Part shown: positions 1-7,236 of the stretch, one piece after another
How positions within the stretch are numbered: position 1 is the stretch's first letter
How the letters are laid out: each line of letters starts with the position of its first letter
From: Gemmatimonadaceae bacterium
GTDB taxonomy: Bacteria > Gemmatimonadota > Gemmatimonadetes > Gemmatimonadales > Gemmatimonadaceae
Direction of reading: 5' to 3'
Length of the DNA stretch: 8,421 nucleotides
NCBI GenBank assembly: GCA_025451425.1
Contig: JANWKK010000083.1
Span: forward strand, 1 to 8,421
Position numbers and translations under genes: made by a program
The notes under the pieces: generated by a model
Database searches by the model: none
Seen by the model: only the letters and a program-made list of their open reading frames with translations
Told to the model about the DNA's origin: nothing

Positions 1-290
1 CGGAGATCGAGGAGCGTTGTACCATCGCGCGGCTGTTCGTCCGAGCCGGGCGACACCATCGCGATCTTGCCGTTCTCGATCGTAACGTTGCGGTCGTATT
101 GCGGCGCGTCCCCTGTGCCGTCGATGATCTCGACGTGCTCGAGTACGACACGCGACGTTCCGACGCGAACCAGTTGCCGCGCGGCAGGGGTAAGAGATTC
201 GTAGCGCTGAGCGGAGATGATGGCAGCGCGGGCCGTCATCAGCGCCAGGACACCGAAGACGCGCAGTCGGATCGGAATAGAGAAGGGCAT
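1..290 (-). CDS. Secreted amidohydrolase-family protein, N-terminal fragment
   Basis: Reading from an ATG at 290 towards position 1 gives 96 open codons that run off the window. The first ~28 residues look like a Sec signal peptide: Arg at residues 8 and 10, a hydrophobic core VFGVLALM, then small residues ending near ISAQ. Residues ~46-82 match the N-terminal beta-sandwich of metal-dependent amidohydrolases (imidazolonepropionase/dipeptidase-like): VVLEHVEIIDGTG, then VTIENGKIAMV, then a TLLDL element that normally leads into the barrel. The metal-binding HxH motif would lie beyond the left edge, so catalytic competence and substrate cannot be judged. Exported members of this family hydrolyse cyclic amides or peptides, but no specific reaction can be assigned. 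No good Shine-Dalgarno sequence precedes the ATG. No other in-frame ATG appears in the ~70 bases upstream. The gene diverges from the histidine kinase gene. Confidence 0.82.
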   Translation of the reverse strand, partial: MPFSIPIRLRVFGVLALMTARAAIISAQRYESLTPAARQLVRVGTSRVVLEHVEIIDGTGDAPQYDRNVTIENGKIAMVSPGSDEQPRDGTTLLDL

Positions 291-444
291 GATGGGGGGT
301 GGAAGAGTCGCGTCATCTTGCGCTGAAGCGCCGCGCCATCCAAGCAATTGTCCATGTAACAGCCCTCGGCTGAGAAATTCGGTTCCGTTTCAGGGATTTG
401 TTGCACCATTGTCCGAGGGTCGCACTCGAACGCATGATTTGGTC
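291..444. promoter_or_regulatory. Divergent intergenic region with a 7-bp inverted repeat
   Basis: This 154-bp gap separates the divergently transcribed amidohydrolase and kinase genes, so both promoters should lie here. I cannot pick a convincing -35/-10 pair for either direction. It contains an inverted repeat, CCCTCGG at 363-369 and CCGAGGG at 413-419, with a 43-bp spacer. Within the spacer, two GTT-containing words (around 381-390) loosely recall LytTR half-sites but do not match the consensus well. A role as operator is inference. Confidence 0.3.
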
Positions 445-1500
445 ATGACATTCGGCAGAATGCGCGGATCCCGACTTGTGCTGATGGCGTTCACCGTCGG
501 CGCGTTTTTCACGGCCGAAGAAGTATTCATGGATCTCGCTGGTGGGCGCGGCGAGTTCGCCAGGCGGGATATCGTCAACGGCCTGGAATTCTGGCTCATC
601 TGGGTCGCGCTCGTGCCCGCGATTGCGATCGCGATTCGACGCTGGCCGCTGAACACCAGACGCGTCGTGCGGCCACTCATGGCGCACGCTGGAATCGCGC
701 TCGCGCTTGCCGTGGTACACAACCTCATCGGCTACTCGATCGATTCGTTAGGCCTGTACGCGCGGCTCAGCGGCAGCTTCGCGCGGCCCTTCGGCAGAAA
801 CGTTATCTCGCAGGGTTTCGTGTGGGGCGTGTTCACCGGCGTCGTGTTTTACACCGTCGTGGTCATGCTCTATACCGCGCTCGCATTTCGGGCCGAGCTG
901 GCGCAGGTGAAGCTCGATACGCTTCGGTCGCAGCTGCGACCGCATTTTCTTTTCAACACGCTCAACGCGATCTCCGTGTTCGTCGGCGAGGACGCAGCCA
1001 AGGCGCGACTGATGATTCTGCGCCTCTCGACGCTACTGCGCCGGAGTCTCGACCAGGTCGGGCATGAAGCTCCGCTGGAAGAGGAATTAGCGTGCGCTAA
1101 CGGCTATCTCGATATTCAGCGCGGCCGGTTTGGCGAGCGTTTGGTCGTCGTGCTCGATGTGAGTCCCGATACGCTGCGCGGCAATATCCCCGTCTTCCTG
1201 CTCCAGCCGTTGCTCGAGAACGCGATCGAGCATGGTATGCCGGACGACCGGCCGATCGCCGTGACGCTCCATGCATCGCGCGTGAACGGTGCAATGCACC
1301 TCGCGGTGATCGACGACGGCGTCGGGCTGGTCGAAGATTCGACGAGGCGACGCGGCATCGGGATCGCCAACACGCGCGCGCGATTGGAGCAACTCTACGG
1401 CGCGGAGGCGCGCGTCGACTGGCGAACCGGAAACGGGAGGTCGGATGCGCCGGGCACCTCCGTCGATATTTATCTTCCGTATCGTGAGGCGGCTGTATGA
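445..1500 (+). CDS. LytS/AlgZ-like membrane sensor histidine kinase
   Basis: A 351-residue kinase of the His_kinase (LytS/YehU) type, expected to autophosphorylate and pass phosphate to the regulator encoded next to it. Four hydrophobic segments are visible at about residues 9-24, 47-66, 75-98 and 122-148, so the N-terminal half is membrane-embedded with no large extracellular sensor domain. A short helix leads to the phosphoacceptor box SQLRPHFLFNTLNAI, with the histidine at residue 167. The ATP-binding region follows: LLQPLLENAIEHG (N box, ~252-264), DDGVGL (~290-295) and RGIGIANTRARLEQLYG (~303-319). The reading frame is open back to 217, but the upstream stretch is Arg/Ser/Pro-rich and unlike kinase sequence. 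I chose ATG 445 just before the first membrane segment; ATG 460 is an alternative. Neither has a strong Shine-Dalgarno sequence. The stop overlaps the regulator start by 4 bp. The signal is unknown. Confidence 0.9.
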   Translation: MTFGRMRGSRLVLMAFTVGAFFTAEEVFMDLAGGRGEFARRDIVNGLEFWLIWVALVPAIAIAIRRWPLNTRRVVRPLMAHAGIALALAVVHNLIGYSIDSLGLYARLSGSFARPFGRNVISQGFVWGVFTGVVFYTVVVMLYTALAFRAELAQVKLDTLRSQLRPHFLFNTLNAISVFVGEDAAKARLMILRLSTLLRRSLDQVGHEAPLEEELACANGYLDIQRGRFGERLVVVLDVSPDTLRGNIPVFLLQPLLENAIEHGMPDDRPIAVTLHASRVNGAMHLAVIDDGVGLVEDSTRRRGIGIANTRARLEQLYGAEARVDWRTGNGRSDAPGTSVDIYLPYREAAV

Positions 1501-2300
1501 AAGTGCTCATCGTCGACGACGAGCCGGTCGCGCGGCGGGGCCTGCGCGAACAGCTGACGGCACTGCCAGGCGTGACGTGCGTCGGCGAGTGCGGCGGCCG
1601 CGATGAGGCCGTGACCACGATCGTAGAACGCCAACCGGATGTGGCGCTCCTCGACATCCAACTCGGCCGGAGTACCGCCTTCGATATTATCGAGGAGATC
1701 GGCGTCGATGCGATGCCGCTCGTCATCTTCATCACGGCCTACGATCGGCATGCGCTCAAGGCATTCGAGGTGCACGCCCTCGATTACGTCCTCAAACCGG
1801 TCGATCCGGAGCGACTTCGCGACGCGCTCGACCGGGCGGCGTCGACGCTCGCGTTCAAGCGCGGCGCGACGTTGGCCGACCGCCTCGAAGGACTGCTAGC
1901 GGAGCGGTCGGCAACCGATGTGACGACGCCCGCGGTGTCGAGATCGGCCACACGTTTCGTTGTGCGCGATGACGATCGCCTGCTGCTGATCGACGCCGAG
2001 CGGATCGATTGGTTCGAGAGCGCGGGCAATTACGTGCGCGTGCACAGCGGAGGGCGCGGATACCTCATGCGCGCGACGATGGACACGGTTTCGCGGCGAT
2101 TGGCCGGCAGTCCCGATTTCGTCCGCGTGCGTCGCTCGGCCGTGATCAACGTCCGCGCCATCGCGGCGCTGGAGCGCTACGCAAAATCGGTGTACTTGAT
2201 CCGCTTACGCGGCGGCACAAACGTGATCTCGAGCCGGTACTATCTGCCTTCGATTCGAGCGCTGTTGCGACAGGGGGCTGATACTGATCGACGAAACTAG
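1497..2300 (+). CDS. LytTR-type response regulator
   Basis: A 267-residue cytoplasmic transcription factor made of a receiver domain (~1-118), a variable linker (~119-150) and a LytTR DNA-binding domain (~152-258). The receiver carries the full set of expected residues: acidic D7/D8 in LIVDDEP, phosphoacceptor D53 in LLDIQ, T80 in FITAYD and K100 in YVLKPVD. The LytTR domain shows the family landmarks IDWFESAGNYVRVH, FVRVRRSAVINV and the final SSRYYLPSIRALL. Translation starts at an ATG that overlaps the kinase stop (ATGA), with a GAGG Shine-Dalgarno-like sequence about 8 bases upstream, so the two proteins are translationally coupled and almost certainly partners. LytTR proteins usually bind paired imperfect repeats ahead of target genes; I could not identify such a site here with confidence, so the regulon is unknown. 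The gene converges on the esterase-family remnant with a 28-bp gap and no clear terminator. Confidence 0.94.
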   Translation: MKVLIVDDEPVARRGLREQLTALPGVTCVGECGGRDEAVTTIVERQPDVALLDIQLGRSTAFDIIEEIGVDAMPLVIFITAYDRHALKAFEVHALDYVLKPVDPERLRDALDRAASTLAFKRGATLADRLEGLLAERSATDVTTPAVSRSATRFVVRDDDRLLLIDAERIDWFESAGNYVRVHSGGRGYLMRATMDTVSRRLAGSPDFVRVRRSAVINVRAIAALERYAKSVYLIRLRGGTNVISSRYYLPSIRALLRQGADTDRRN

Positions 2301-2328
2301 TCACACGCGAAAATATCGGCACACCCGA

Positions 2329-3424
2329 TCAGAGCGGATTCTCGCGCCGAATGACCACCACTGCGTCGAACGCGTTTGCCCAACGAGCTTTCGTGAAATC
2401 AACTGACGCGAGGCGCGCGCTCACCGTCCCAAGTGACGCCAACTCTTGCGGGCCGACATACACCATGTCGTTCGGCGAATCGCGCAGCGCCCGACCTTCG
2501 AGAGTGGTATCCGGCGCTTCGGACAGCTCGCGCACAGTTTGGCGAGGCATTCCATATGTTCCGCTCCCAGCTGTGAATGCGAGCACGAATACCTTGTCGT
2601 GCAATTTGGCGCCGCCGAGCTGTGTGAACGGAACCTGGGTTAGCTTGCCCGGCACCGACGAGAGTCGTTTTGCGATATGTGTCGTCGCCGCCCAGACGAT
2701 GACCTTGGTGCGGCGCGGAAGTCGAGAGCTGAGCCACTCGAAGTTCTGGTACATCGAAGAGTCGCGCGCGTTTGACGTGCGGAACGTCGTATCGGCGCCG
2801 GTCGCACCGCTCTCCGGAAAATCACGACGGAAGTCGCGCGTCAAGCTCGCCAGCAGTTGTCGATCGACTGTGGCCTCCGTTGCGGGCGAGCTCGCCGCGG
2901 CGGCGTCGAGCATTCGTAGACAACCGAGGATTGCCGCGTTCTCTTTTCTATTGTAAGGTGCGTCATCGGTGTATTGCCACTTCGTATACCGCGTCAACAC
3001 GGAGAGACAGGCACGACGCGTATCTCCGCGGAGATAGCGAAGGAGATGGTCGGGCATCTCGAGTTGCGCGTACGTGCCACGGCCGATTTGATCATCCAGC
3101 CCGCCCAGCACGAGCTTTCCCGCGCGTGCCCTCTCGAGAAGGAAGGGAAGCAGCGGCTCGGTGCGGGGTGGCCCCCAAAGACCGAACGCGGCGGACAACA
3201 TCGCGGGCGAAACCTCCTGTTCCGCGCTGAGCCGGCGCTCGATGTTGACGAAATCGTAAATACCGCTTTCGACGAACAGCGCGCCGAAGTGGCACTCATT
3301 CACCAACCGCGGCGCGCGTCATCTTGGGTGAGGCAGCGCGCTGATCCTCGGCGCGCGTCCACGCCGCAAGCGTGGCGGGAATGAACAGGGACAACAAAAG
3401 CACGTGCGGTCGGATATGGGGCAT
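2329..3424 (-). pseudogene. Erythromycin-esterase-family protein, frameshifted with probable internal deletion
   Basis: The body (about 325 codons, 3306 down to 2329) matches the erythromycin esterase family: FVESGIYDF supplies the conserved glutamate (E13 of this frame), RDSSMYQNFEWL matches the RDxxMxxN motif (~181-192), KVIVWAATTHI carries the second histidine region (H210), and WANAFDAVVVI forms the usual C-terminal strand. It lacks a plausible start: only TTG/GTG codons are available, and an in-frame stop at 3319-3321 lies just upstream. The missing N-terminus is found in another frame. ATG 3424 begins a 42-codon frame with a clear signal peptide (core VLLLSLFIPATLA) ending in RAAVGE and a stop at 3296-3298. 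In intact relatives that GE begins the LGExTHG catalytic motif, followed ~28 residues later by the ESG glutamate. The intervening piece with the histidine is absent. The likely ancestor was a secreted hydrolase of unknown substrate. An assembly error is possible, but a simple single-base error would not restore the THG motif. Confidence 0.68.
3296..3424 (-). other. Orphaned signal-peptide segment of the broken esterase-family gene
   Basis: A 42-residue frame from ATG 3424 to a TGA at 3296-3298. It has a basic/polar start (MPHIRPH), a hydrophobic core (VLLLSLFIPATLA) and then a polar stretch TRAEDQRAASPK, which is a standard Sec signal peptide followed by the mature start. Its last residues RAAVGE fit the strand that precedes the THG motif in erythromycin-esterase-family proteins. 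It overlaps the first bases of the downstream body frame. I read it as the 5' part of the same disrupted gene, not as an independent small protein; expression as a short exported peptide cannot be excluded. Confidence 0.62.
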
Positions 3425-3451
3425 GGTGGCCGTTTCGATGAGGAAGCCGGC

Positions 3452-3482
3452 AGGCTACCATCTTACCTAGGCTCGAGGTCAA
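3452..3482 (-). promoter_or_regulatory. Putative mirror-image promoter for the broken esterase-family gene
   Basis: On the minus strand the other arm of the inverted repeat gives TTGACC (3482 to 3477). After 19 bp comes TAGCCT (3457 to 3452), a poor -10 candidate. A start site near 3445 would lie about 20 bases ahead of the ATG at 3424. The -10 match is weak, so the main support is symmetry with the plus-strand arm. Confidence 0.25.
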
Positions 3483-3507
3483 GGTCGGCGACCACCTTGA
3501 CCTCGAG
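3472..3507. repeat. Perfect 14-bp inverted repeat with 8-bp spacer
   Basis: CTCGAGGTCAAGGT (3472-3485) is followed after CGGCGACC by its exact reverse complement ACCTTGACCTCGAG (3494-3507). Because the flanking genes diverge, a terminator role is unlikely. A protein-binding operator or a cruciform/hairpin element fits better. Each arm contains TTGACC reading outward, a good -35-like word facing each flanking gene. Confidence 0.8.
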
Positions 3508-3527
3508 TGCACTCGAGGAGCGAGAAT
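3497..3527 (+). promoter_or_regulatory. Putative promoter with an operator-like palindrome in a long spacer
   Basis: TTGACC at 3497-3502 could serve as -35 and GAGAAT at 3522-3527 as a weak -10, with a 19-bp spacer. The spacer region is covered by a perfect 18-bp palindrome CCTCGAGTGCACTCGAGG (3501-3518). A 19-20 bp spacer occupied by a dyad is the known layout of MerR-family-controlled promoters, and ACCTTGACC also begins some of them. No MerR-family gene is in the window and the -10 matches only 4 of 6 positions, so this is a geometric resemblance only. Transcription from here would leave a leader of about 200 bases before the plus-strand gene. Confidence 0.35.
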
Positions 3528-3732
3528 CTACGACATACCCATATCGCGCGCCGCTCGGACTAGCCATCTAGCGACTTGTAAGCCGAACGATCGCGGTAGC
3601 CCGAACGTACTCGATCTGCGCGATCGTCGCTTAGGGCGAGAGTCCCAGGTGCTGCTGGCTCGCTCCGCGCGTTGACCGCGTGCATCTTTCGCGCGTCACT
3701 CTTCGCTCGTACCACGACGTCCTTCGCTCTCC

Positions 3733-4539
3733 ATGCTCGCGTTCAAACGCCCGATGCTCGGCCTCACACTTTTCATGATCTCGGCGATCCTCGCTTTTGC
3801 GTCGTCGCCGGTGAGAGCGCAGGACAATTACGAGATCCAGGTCTATGGCTCGGAGCTCGTGCCACGCGGACGCACCATGGTCGAGTTGCACAGCAACTTC
3901 ACACTTGCTGGGTCGATCGTCAGCGAAGATGGGCTTCTGCCCACCCAGCACGCGCTGCACGAAACGCTCGAGTTAACCCATGGCTTCAGCGATTGGTTCG
4001 AGGTCGGCTTTTACGCGTTCACGAGTACGCAAGAGACCACGGGGTTTCAATGGGTGGGCGATCACATACGTCCGCGCATCGCGGTGCCGAAGAGCTGGCA
4101 TCTTCCCATTGGGCTCAGCCTTTCACAGGAAATCGGATTCCAGCGCCGTCAGTTTTCGGCGGATACATGGACGTGGGAGATTCGGCCGATTATCGACCAG
4201 CAGATCGGACGTCTCTATTGGTCGTTGAATCCGGCGCTCGAGCGGGCATTGGTCGGCGAGAATGTGCCGGCCGGTTTCGAGTTCGCGCCGAATGCCCAGG
4301 TGATGTTCGATCTGCTGCCTAAGGTGTCGACGGCGCTCGAGTATTACGGCTCCTTCGGACCGGTTACGCACTTCGATCCGTTCGTCCGGACGCAGCAGCA
4401 GTTCTTTTTTGCGCTGAATCTGGACATGGGCCCCAGCTGGGAGTTCAACATCGGCCTCGGTGAAGGAACGACGCGCAGCACGGATCATTCGATCCTCAAG
4501 ATGATTCTCGGGCGGAGCTTCGGTCGCGGCGCCGACTGA
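3733..4539 (+). CDS. Exported protein, probable outer-membrane beta-barrel of unknown function
   Basis: A 268-residue protein with a signal peptide (residues 1-29; Lys/Arg near the start, core LGLTLFMISAILAFA, likely cleavage after VRA). The mature part has no long hydrophobic helix. It consists of amphipathic stretches alternating polar and aromatic residues, such as WFEVGFYAFTS, FFFALNLDMG and WEFNIGLGEG, and ends in a strand-like ILKMILGRSF. That pattern suggests an 8- to 12-strand outer-membrane barrel. The early region YEIQVYGSELVPRGRTMVELHSNF, with its following HETLELTHGFSDWFEVG (~78-93), resembles a conserved hypothetical family, but I cannot name a function. The ATG at 3733 has no Shine-Dalgarno sequence; ATG 3754 is also possible but would shorten the n-region. 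The gene stands alone, diverging from the esterase-family remnant and converging on the permease with a 24-bp gap. Confidence 0.85.
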   Translation: MLAFKRPMLGLTLFMISAILAFASSPVRAQDNYEIQVYGSELVPRGRTMVELHSNFTLAGSIVSEDGLLPTQHALHETLELTHGFSDWFEVGFYAFTSTQETTGFQWVGDHIRPRIAVPKSWHLPIGLSLSQEIGFQRRQFSADTWTWEIRPIIDQQIGRLYWSLNPALERALVGENVPAGFEFAPNAQVMFDLLPKVSTALEYYGSFGPVTHFDPFVRTQQQFFFALNLDMGPSWEFNIGLGEGTTRSTDHSILKMILGRSFGRGAD

Positions 4540-4563
4540 CCGGCAGCGTCGACGCCGACATCT

Positions 4564-7224
4564 CTATCCGTCTCGCAACACGACGCTCGGGTCGACACGC
4601 GCCGCGCGTTGCGCCGGAATCAACCCTGCGACGGCAGCGACGACGACCAACAATCCGATCGCGCCAACAAAACTCGCCGGATCCGTCCACGTCACGCCGA
4701 ACAGCAATCCGTTCATCGCCGGGACCACGAGCATGGCGACGACGACACCGAGCAACATCCCGCCAAGCGCCAGCGCAATCGTCCCGCGCAGGATCGATTC
4801 GCGCACGTTGTTCGTCGTCGCACCAAGCGCGATGCGAATGCCGATCTCCTGACGACGTTGCGTCACGCCGTACGAGATCAAAGCGTAAATGCCGAGCGCT
4901 GCGAGCAGCAACGCAAACGAGGCGAAGCCGCCGAGTAGCATGACGACGAATCGTCGCGGAGATGCGACGTGGTCAATGACATCCTGCACTGGCGTCCACG
5001 CATTCTTCGCGGCCTCGTGCGCGACTGGCGCGAGTGCGCCGCGCGCAGCCTGCGAGAGCTGAGCGAGCGGAAGCGTCGTGCGCACTATCAGATCAATGCG
5101 CGATCCGAATTCCTGATGCAATGGGTAATACACTTCGCCGGTGAACGGGCTCTCGAGCGCGCCGTGGCGGACATCGCCAACCACTCCGATCACTGTTACG
5201 AAGTTCTTCGGCCGACCAATTCGCCGTCCGATGGCGCTACGATCCGGCCAGAGCGTGTGCGCCATCGACTCATTGATGATCACGACTGGTGGGGAGTCAG
5301 GCGTATCGATGTCTCCGAAGTCGCGACCCGAGCGCATCGGGATGCCCATCGTGTGGAAGTAATCCGTTCCAATGACGCGCACGAACCCTTCAGGTACGTT
5401 GCCCCGTTGATACGTTTCTCCCTCGGCGGGCATGCCCCAGCTTCGGTCGCCGGTGAACGGCAGCATGTCGCTGAGCGACGCACTCGTCACGCCCGGAATG
5501 GCACGCACGCGACGCAGGACGTCATCGTAGTAAATCGTCGCTGATGCAAGATCTTTAAACCGTGTATCTGGATCGACGCGCAACTTCGCGAGCCGTTCCG
5601 GGTTGAAGCCAAGGTCGGCATCGAGGACGCGCACAAAGCTGCGCAACAACAGCGACGACGCGACGACGAGCACGAACGCGACCGCGATCTCTGTGACGAC
5701 GAGGGCAGACCGCATCCGCGCATGCTGCCTGCCGCGGGTCGTACCGCGCGTGCCTTCCTTCAACGCGTCGTTAGGGTCAGACGGCGACTGCCATGCCGGC
5801 AGCACGCCGACGACCACACCGGTCACCACGGCGACGACCGTTGCCGCGACGAGCGCCGCAACGTTTACGGTGACGCGTGAGAGCAGTGGAATGTCGAACG
5901 CACGCAAGTGCGACACGTATCTCGTTGCGACGAATGCGATCGCAACGCCCAGGAGCGCGCCGCCGCACGCGAGGACGAGACTCTCCGTCAGCGTCTGACG
6001 AATCACTCGTCCGCGCGACGCACCGAGCGCGAGTCGCACCGCGATCTCTCGCCCGCGCGCGGTGAGACGCGCGAATTGCAGGCTCGCGAGATTCAATGCA
6101 ACGATCAGCATCACCGCGGCGACGGCGAAGGCGAGCACGAGCAGCGCAGGGCGGAACTGACCGTTCACATGGCCTTCGAGCGACAGGGCATGCAGCCGCA
6201 ACGTATTTCGCTGCGGAAACTCCTCGGTCAGCTGCTTTCCGAGAGCGACGAGCTCCATGTTCGCGCGATCGATCGACACGCCAGGCTTGAGACGCCCGAT
6301 GACGGCGAGGGTGTTTCCGTTGTGGCTGTTATTGTCGCTCAACGCGTAGGGAACGAAGAGATCGGCGGGCGCGCCCGGCGTGAACACGCTGGAGAAATCG
6401 AACGACGCCGACAGCACGCCGATCACCGTGACGGGTTGCTCATTCAGTGTGATTGTTTTCCCGACGATGTTCTGATTCGCGCCGAATTGCTCGCGCCACA
6501 CCTTGTCTGTCAGTATGGTCGTCGGCGCACTATTGTCCAAACACTCATCGGCGCTGAACGAGCGGCCCAGCTCGAGCGAAACACCGAGGAACGGAATGAA
6601 GTTGCAGGTGACGGGAACGCGCGTGAGTCGCTGCGTATCGCCGTGCGCGGAGAGGACGGCGTCGCCAATACTATAGTAGGCGAAGTAGCCGGATATGCTC
6701 GCGAGTGATTGGCTCCGCGCGGCCACGTCGCGAAAGTGTGCGACTTGAAGACGCCATTCGTCCTTGCCGTTGTCGCCGGTGTTTGGAATCCATACGAGGT
6801 GCGTCGGATCGCGGAAGGGCATCGGTCGCAGCACGACGCCGTCGACGAGACTGAAGACCGTTACGCTGGCACCGATGCCGAGTGCGACGATGGCGAGCGC
6901 GAAAGCAGTGAAGCCTGCATCGCGGCGCAATGTCCGCAATGCATACCGAATATCGCCGCGCGCAGCGTCGATCCAGTCGCGCGATTGCACGCGTCGCTCA
7001 CGTCGACGCGCAGCGTCGTGAAAGTTCTTTCGTTCTTCATCGATCGGTCCGAAGCGTCGCTCGGCTTCGGCGCGTGCCGTCTCGGGCGACATGCCTTCGG
7101 CGATGAGCTGATCGGTACGCAGCCTGAGATGGAGTCGAATCTCGTCGTCGGCGTCGCGTCGTGCGCTGCGCGGCGTGATGAAGCGAAGAAGTCGGCGAAT
7201 GCCTGGGCGAATTTCGGCGGACAT
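4564..7224 (-). CDS. ADOP-family (duplicated MacB/FtsX) ABC-type permease
   Basis: An 886-residue inner-membrane permease with two fused MacB-type halves and no ATPase domain, the arrangement of the acidobacterial duplicated orphan permeases. Residues ~20-100 form the cytoplasmic prefix (DEIRLHLRLR, ETARAEAERRFG, then IRYALRTLRRD). About eight membrane segments follow: ~105-131, 361-384, 416-436, 455-477, 506-527, 761-785, 811-835 and 851-870. Periplasmic MacB-type domains lie at ~132-360 and ~528-760. Each FtsX half carries the coupling-helix region: REIAVRLALGASRGRVIRQ (392-410) and RQEIGIRIALGATTNNVRES (791-810). The halves end in DPNDALKEG and the C-terminal DPSVVLRDG. Cysteines 207 and 228 in the first periplasmic domain could form a disulfide. 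A good AGGAG precedes ATG 7224 by 6 bases and overlaps the PadR stop. By analogy with MacB it may move a lipid, peptide or drug, or transmit a mechanical signal; the substrate and partner ATPase are unknown. Confidence 0.93.
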   Translation of the reverse strand: MSAEIRPGIRRLLRFITPRSARRDADDEIRLHLRLRTDQLIAEGMSPETARAEAERRFGPIDEERKNFHDAARRRERRVQSRDWIDAARGDIRYALRTLRRDAGFTAFALAIVALGIGASVTVFSLVDGVVLRPMPFRDPTHLVWIPNTGDNGKDEWRLQVAHFRDVAARSQSLASISGYFAYYSIGDAVLSAHGDTQRLTRVPVTCNFIPFLGVSLELGRSFSADECLDNSAPTTILTDKVWREQFGANQNIVGKTITLNEQPVTVIGVLSASFDFSSVFTPGAPADLFVPYALSDNNSHNGNTLAVIGRLKPGVSIDRANMELVALGKQLTEEFPQRNTLRLHALSLEGHVNGQFRPALLVLAFAVAAVMLIVALNLASLQFARLTARGREIAVRLALGASRGRVIRQTLTESLVLACGGALLGVAIAFVATRYVSHLRAFDIPLLSRVTVNVAALVAATVVAVVTGVVVGVLPAWQSPSDPNDALKEGTRGTTRGRQHARMRSALVVTEIAVAFVLVVASSLLLRSFVRVLDADLGFNPERLAKLRVDPDTRFKDLASATIYYDDVLRRVRAIPGVTSASLSDMLPFTGDRSWGMPAEGETYQRGNVPEGFVRVIGTDYFHTMGIPMRSGRDFGDIDTPDSPPVVIINESMAHTLWPDRSAIGRRIGRPKNFVTVIGVVGDVRHGALESPFTGEVYYPLHQEFGSRIDLIVRTTLPLAQLSQAARGALAPVAHEAAKNAWTPVQDVIDHVASPRRFVVMLLGGFASFALLLAALGIYALISYGVTQRRQEIGIRIALGATTNNVRESILRGTIALALGGMLLGVVVAMLVVPAMNGLLFGVTWTDPASFVGAIGLLVVVAAVAGLIPAQRAARVDPSVVLRDG

Positions 7225-7236
7225 GGCTGTCTCCTA
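7225..7236 (-). promoter_or_regulatory. Shine-Dalgarno of the permease overlapping the PadR stop
   Basis: Read on the minus strand, the PadR stop TAG shares its last two bases with the AGGAG ribosome-binding site of the permease, 6 bases ahead of its ATG. This suggests coupled translation of repressor and permease from one mRNA. Confidence 0.7.

Larger units (their letters stand above)
3425..3732. promoter_or_regulatory. Divergent intergenic region with palindrome cluster and putative leader
   Basis: About 308 bp separate the broken esterase-family gene (minus) from the exported barrel protein gene (plus). The left third holds the palindrome cluster (3472-3518), described separately. The right two thirds contain frequent stops and no credible coding frame. 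They include a 9-bp inverted repeat, ACGATCGCG at 3587-3595 and CGCGATCGT at 3619-3627, which could form a hairpin in a leader transcript. A second TTGACC at 3672-3677 might be a -35 element nearer the plus-strand gene, but I see no good -10 at 16-18 bp from it. No tRNA or known riboswitch was recognised. Confidence 0.45.

Noticed and set aside
217..444. N-terminal extension of the histidine kinase back to position 217
   Set aside because: The added 76 residues are Arg/Ser/Pro-rich, have no kinase similarity, and overlap the signal-peptide coding region of the amidohydrolase on the other strand.
3560..3640. tRNA-like appearance of the stretch with short stems
   Set aside because: There is no T-loop GTTCGA-type sequence, no consistent acceptor stem, and no CCA end; only the single 9-bp inverted repeat is supported.
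3672..4322. A 216-codon plus-strand frame overlapping the barrel-protein gene
   Set aside because: It lacks a signal peptide and strand pattern and is a GC-driven alternative frame. The 3733-4539 frame has both a signal peptide and barrel-like segments.
4540..4563. GCGTCGACGC palindrome between the convergent barrel and permease genes as a terminator
   Set aside because: The stem is only a few base pairs beyond the 10-bp palindrome, with mismatches next to it and no T-run on either strand, so an intrinsic terminator is not supported.
5908..6708. A 266-codon open frame on the plus strand inside the permease gene
   Set aside because: It is antisense to a clearly conserved permease. Its translation is Arg/Glu/His-rich low-complexity sequence typical of antisense frames in GC-rich genes.
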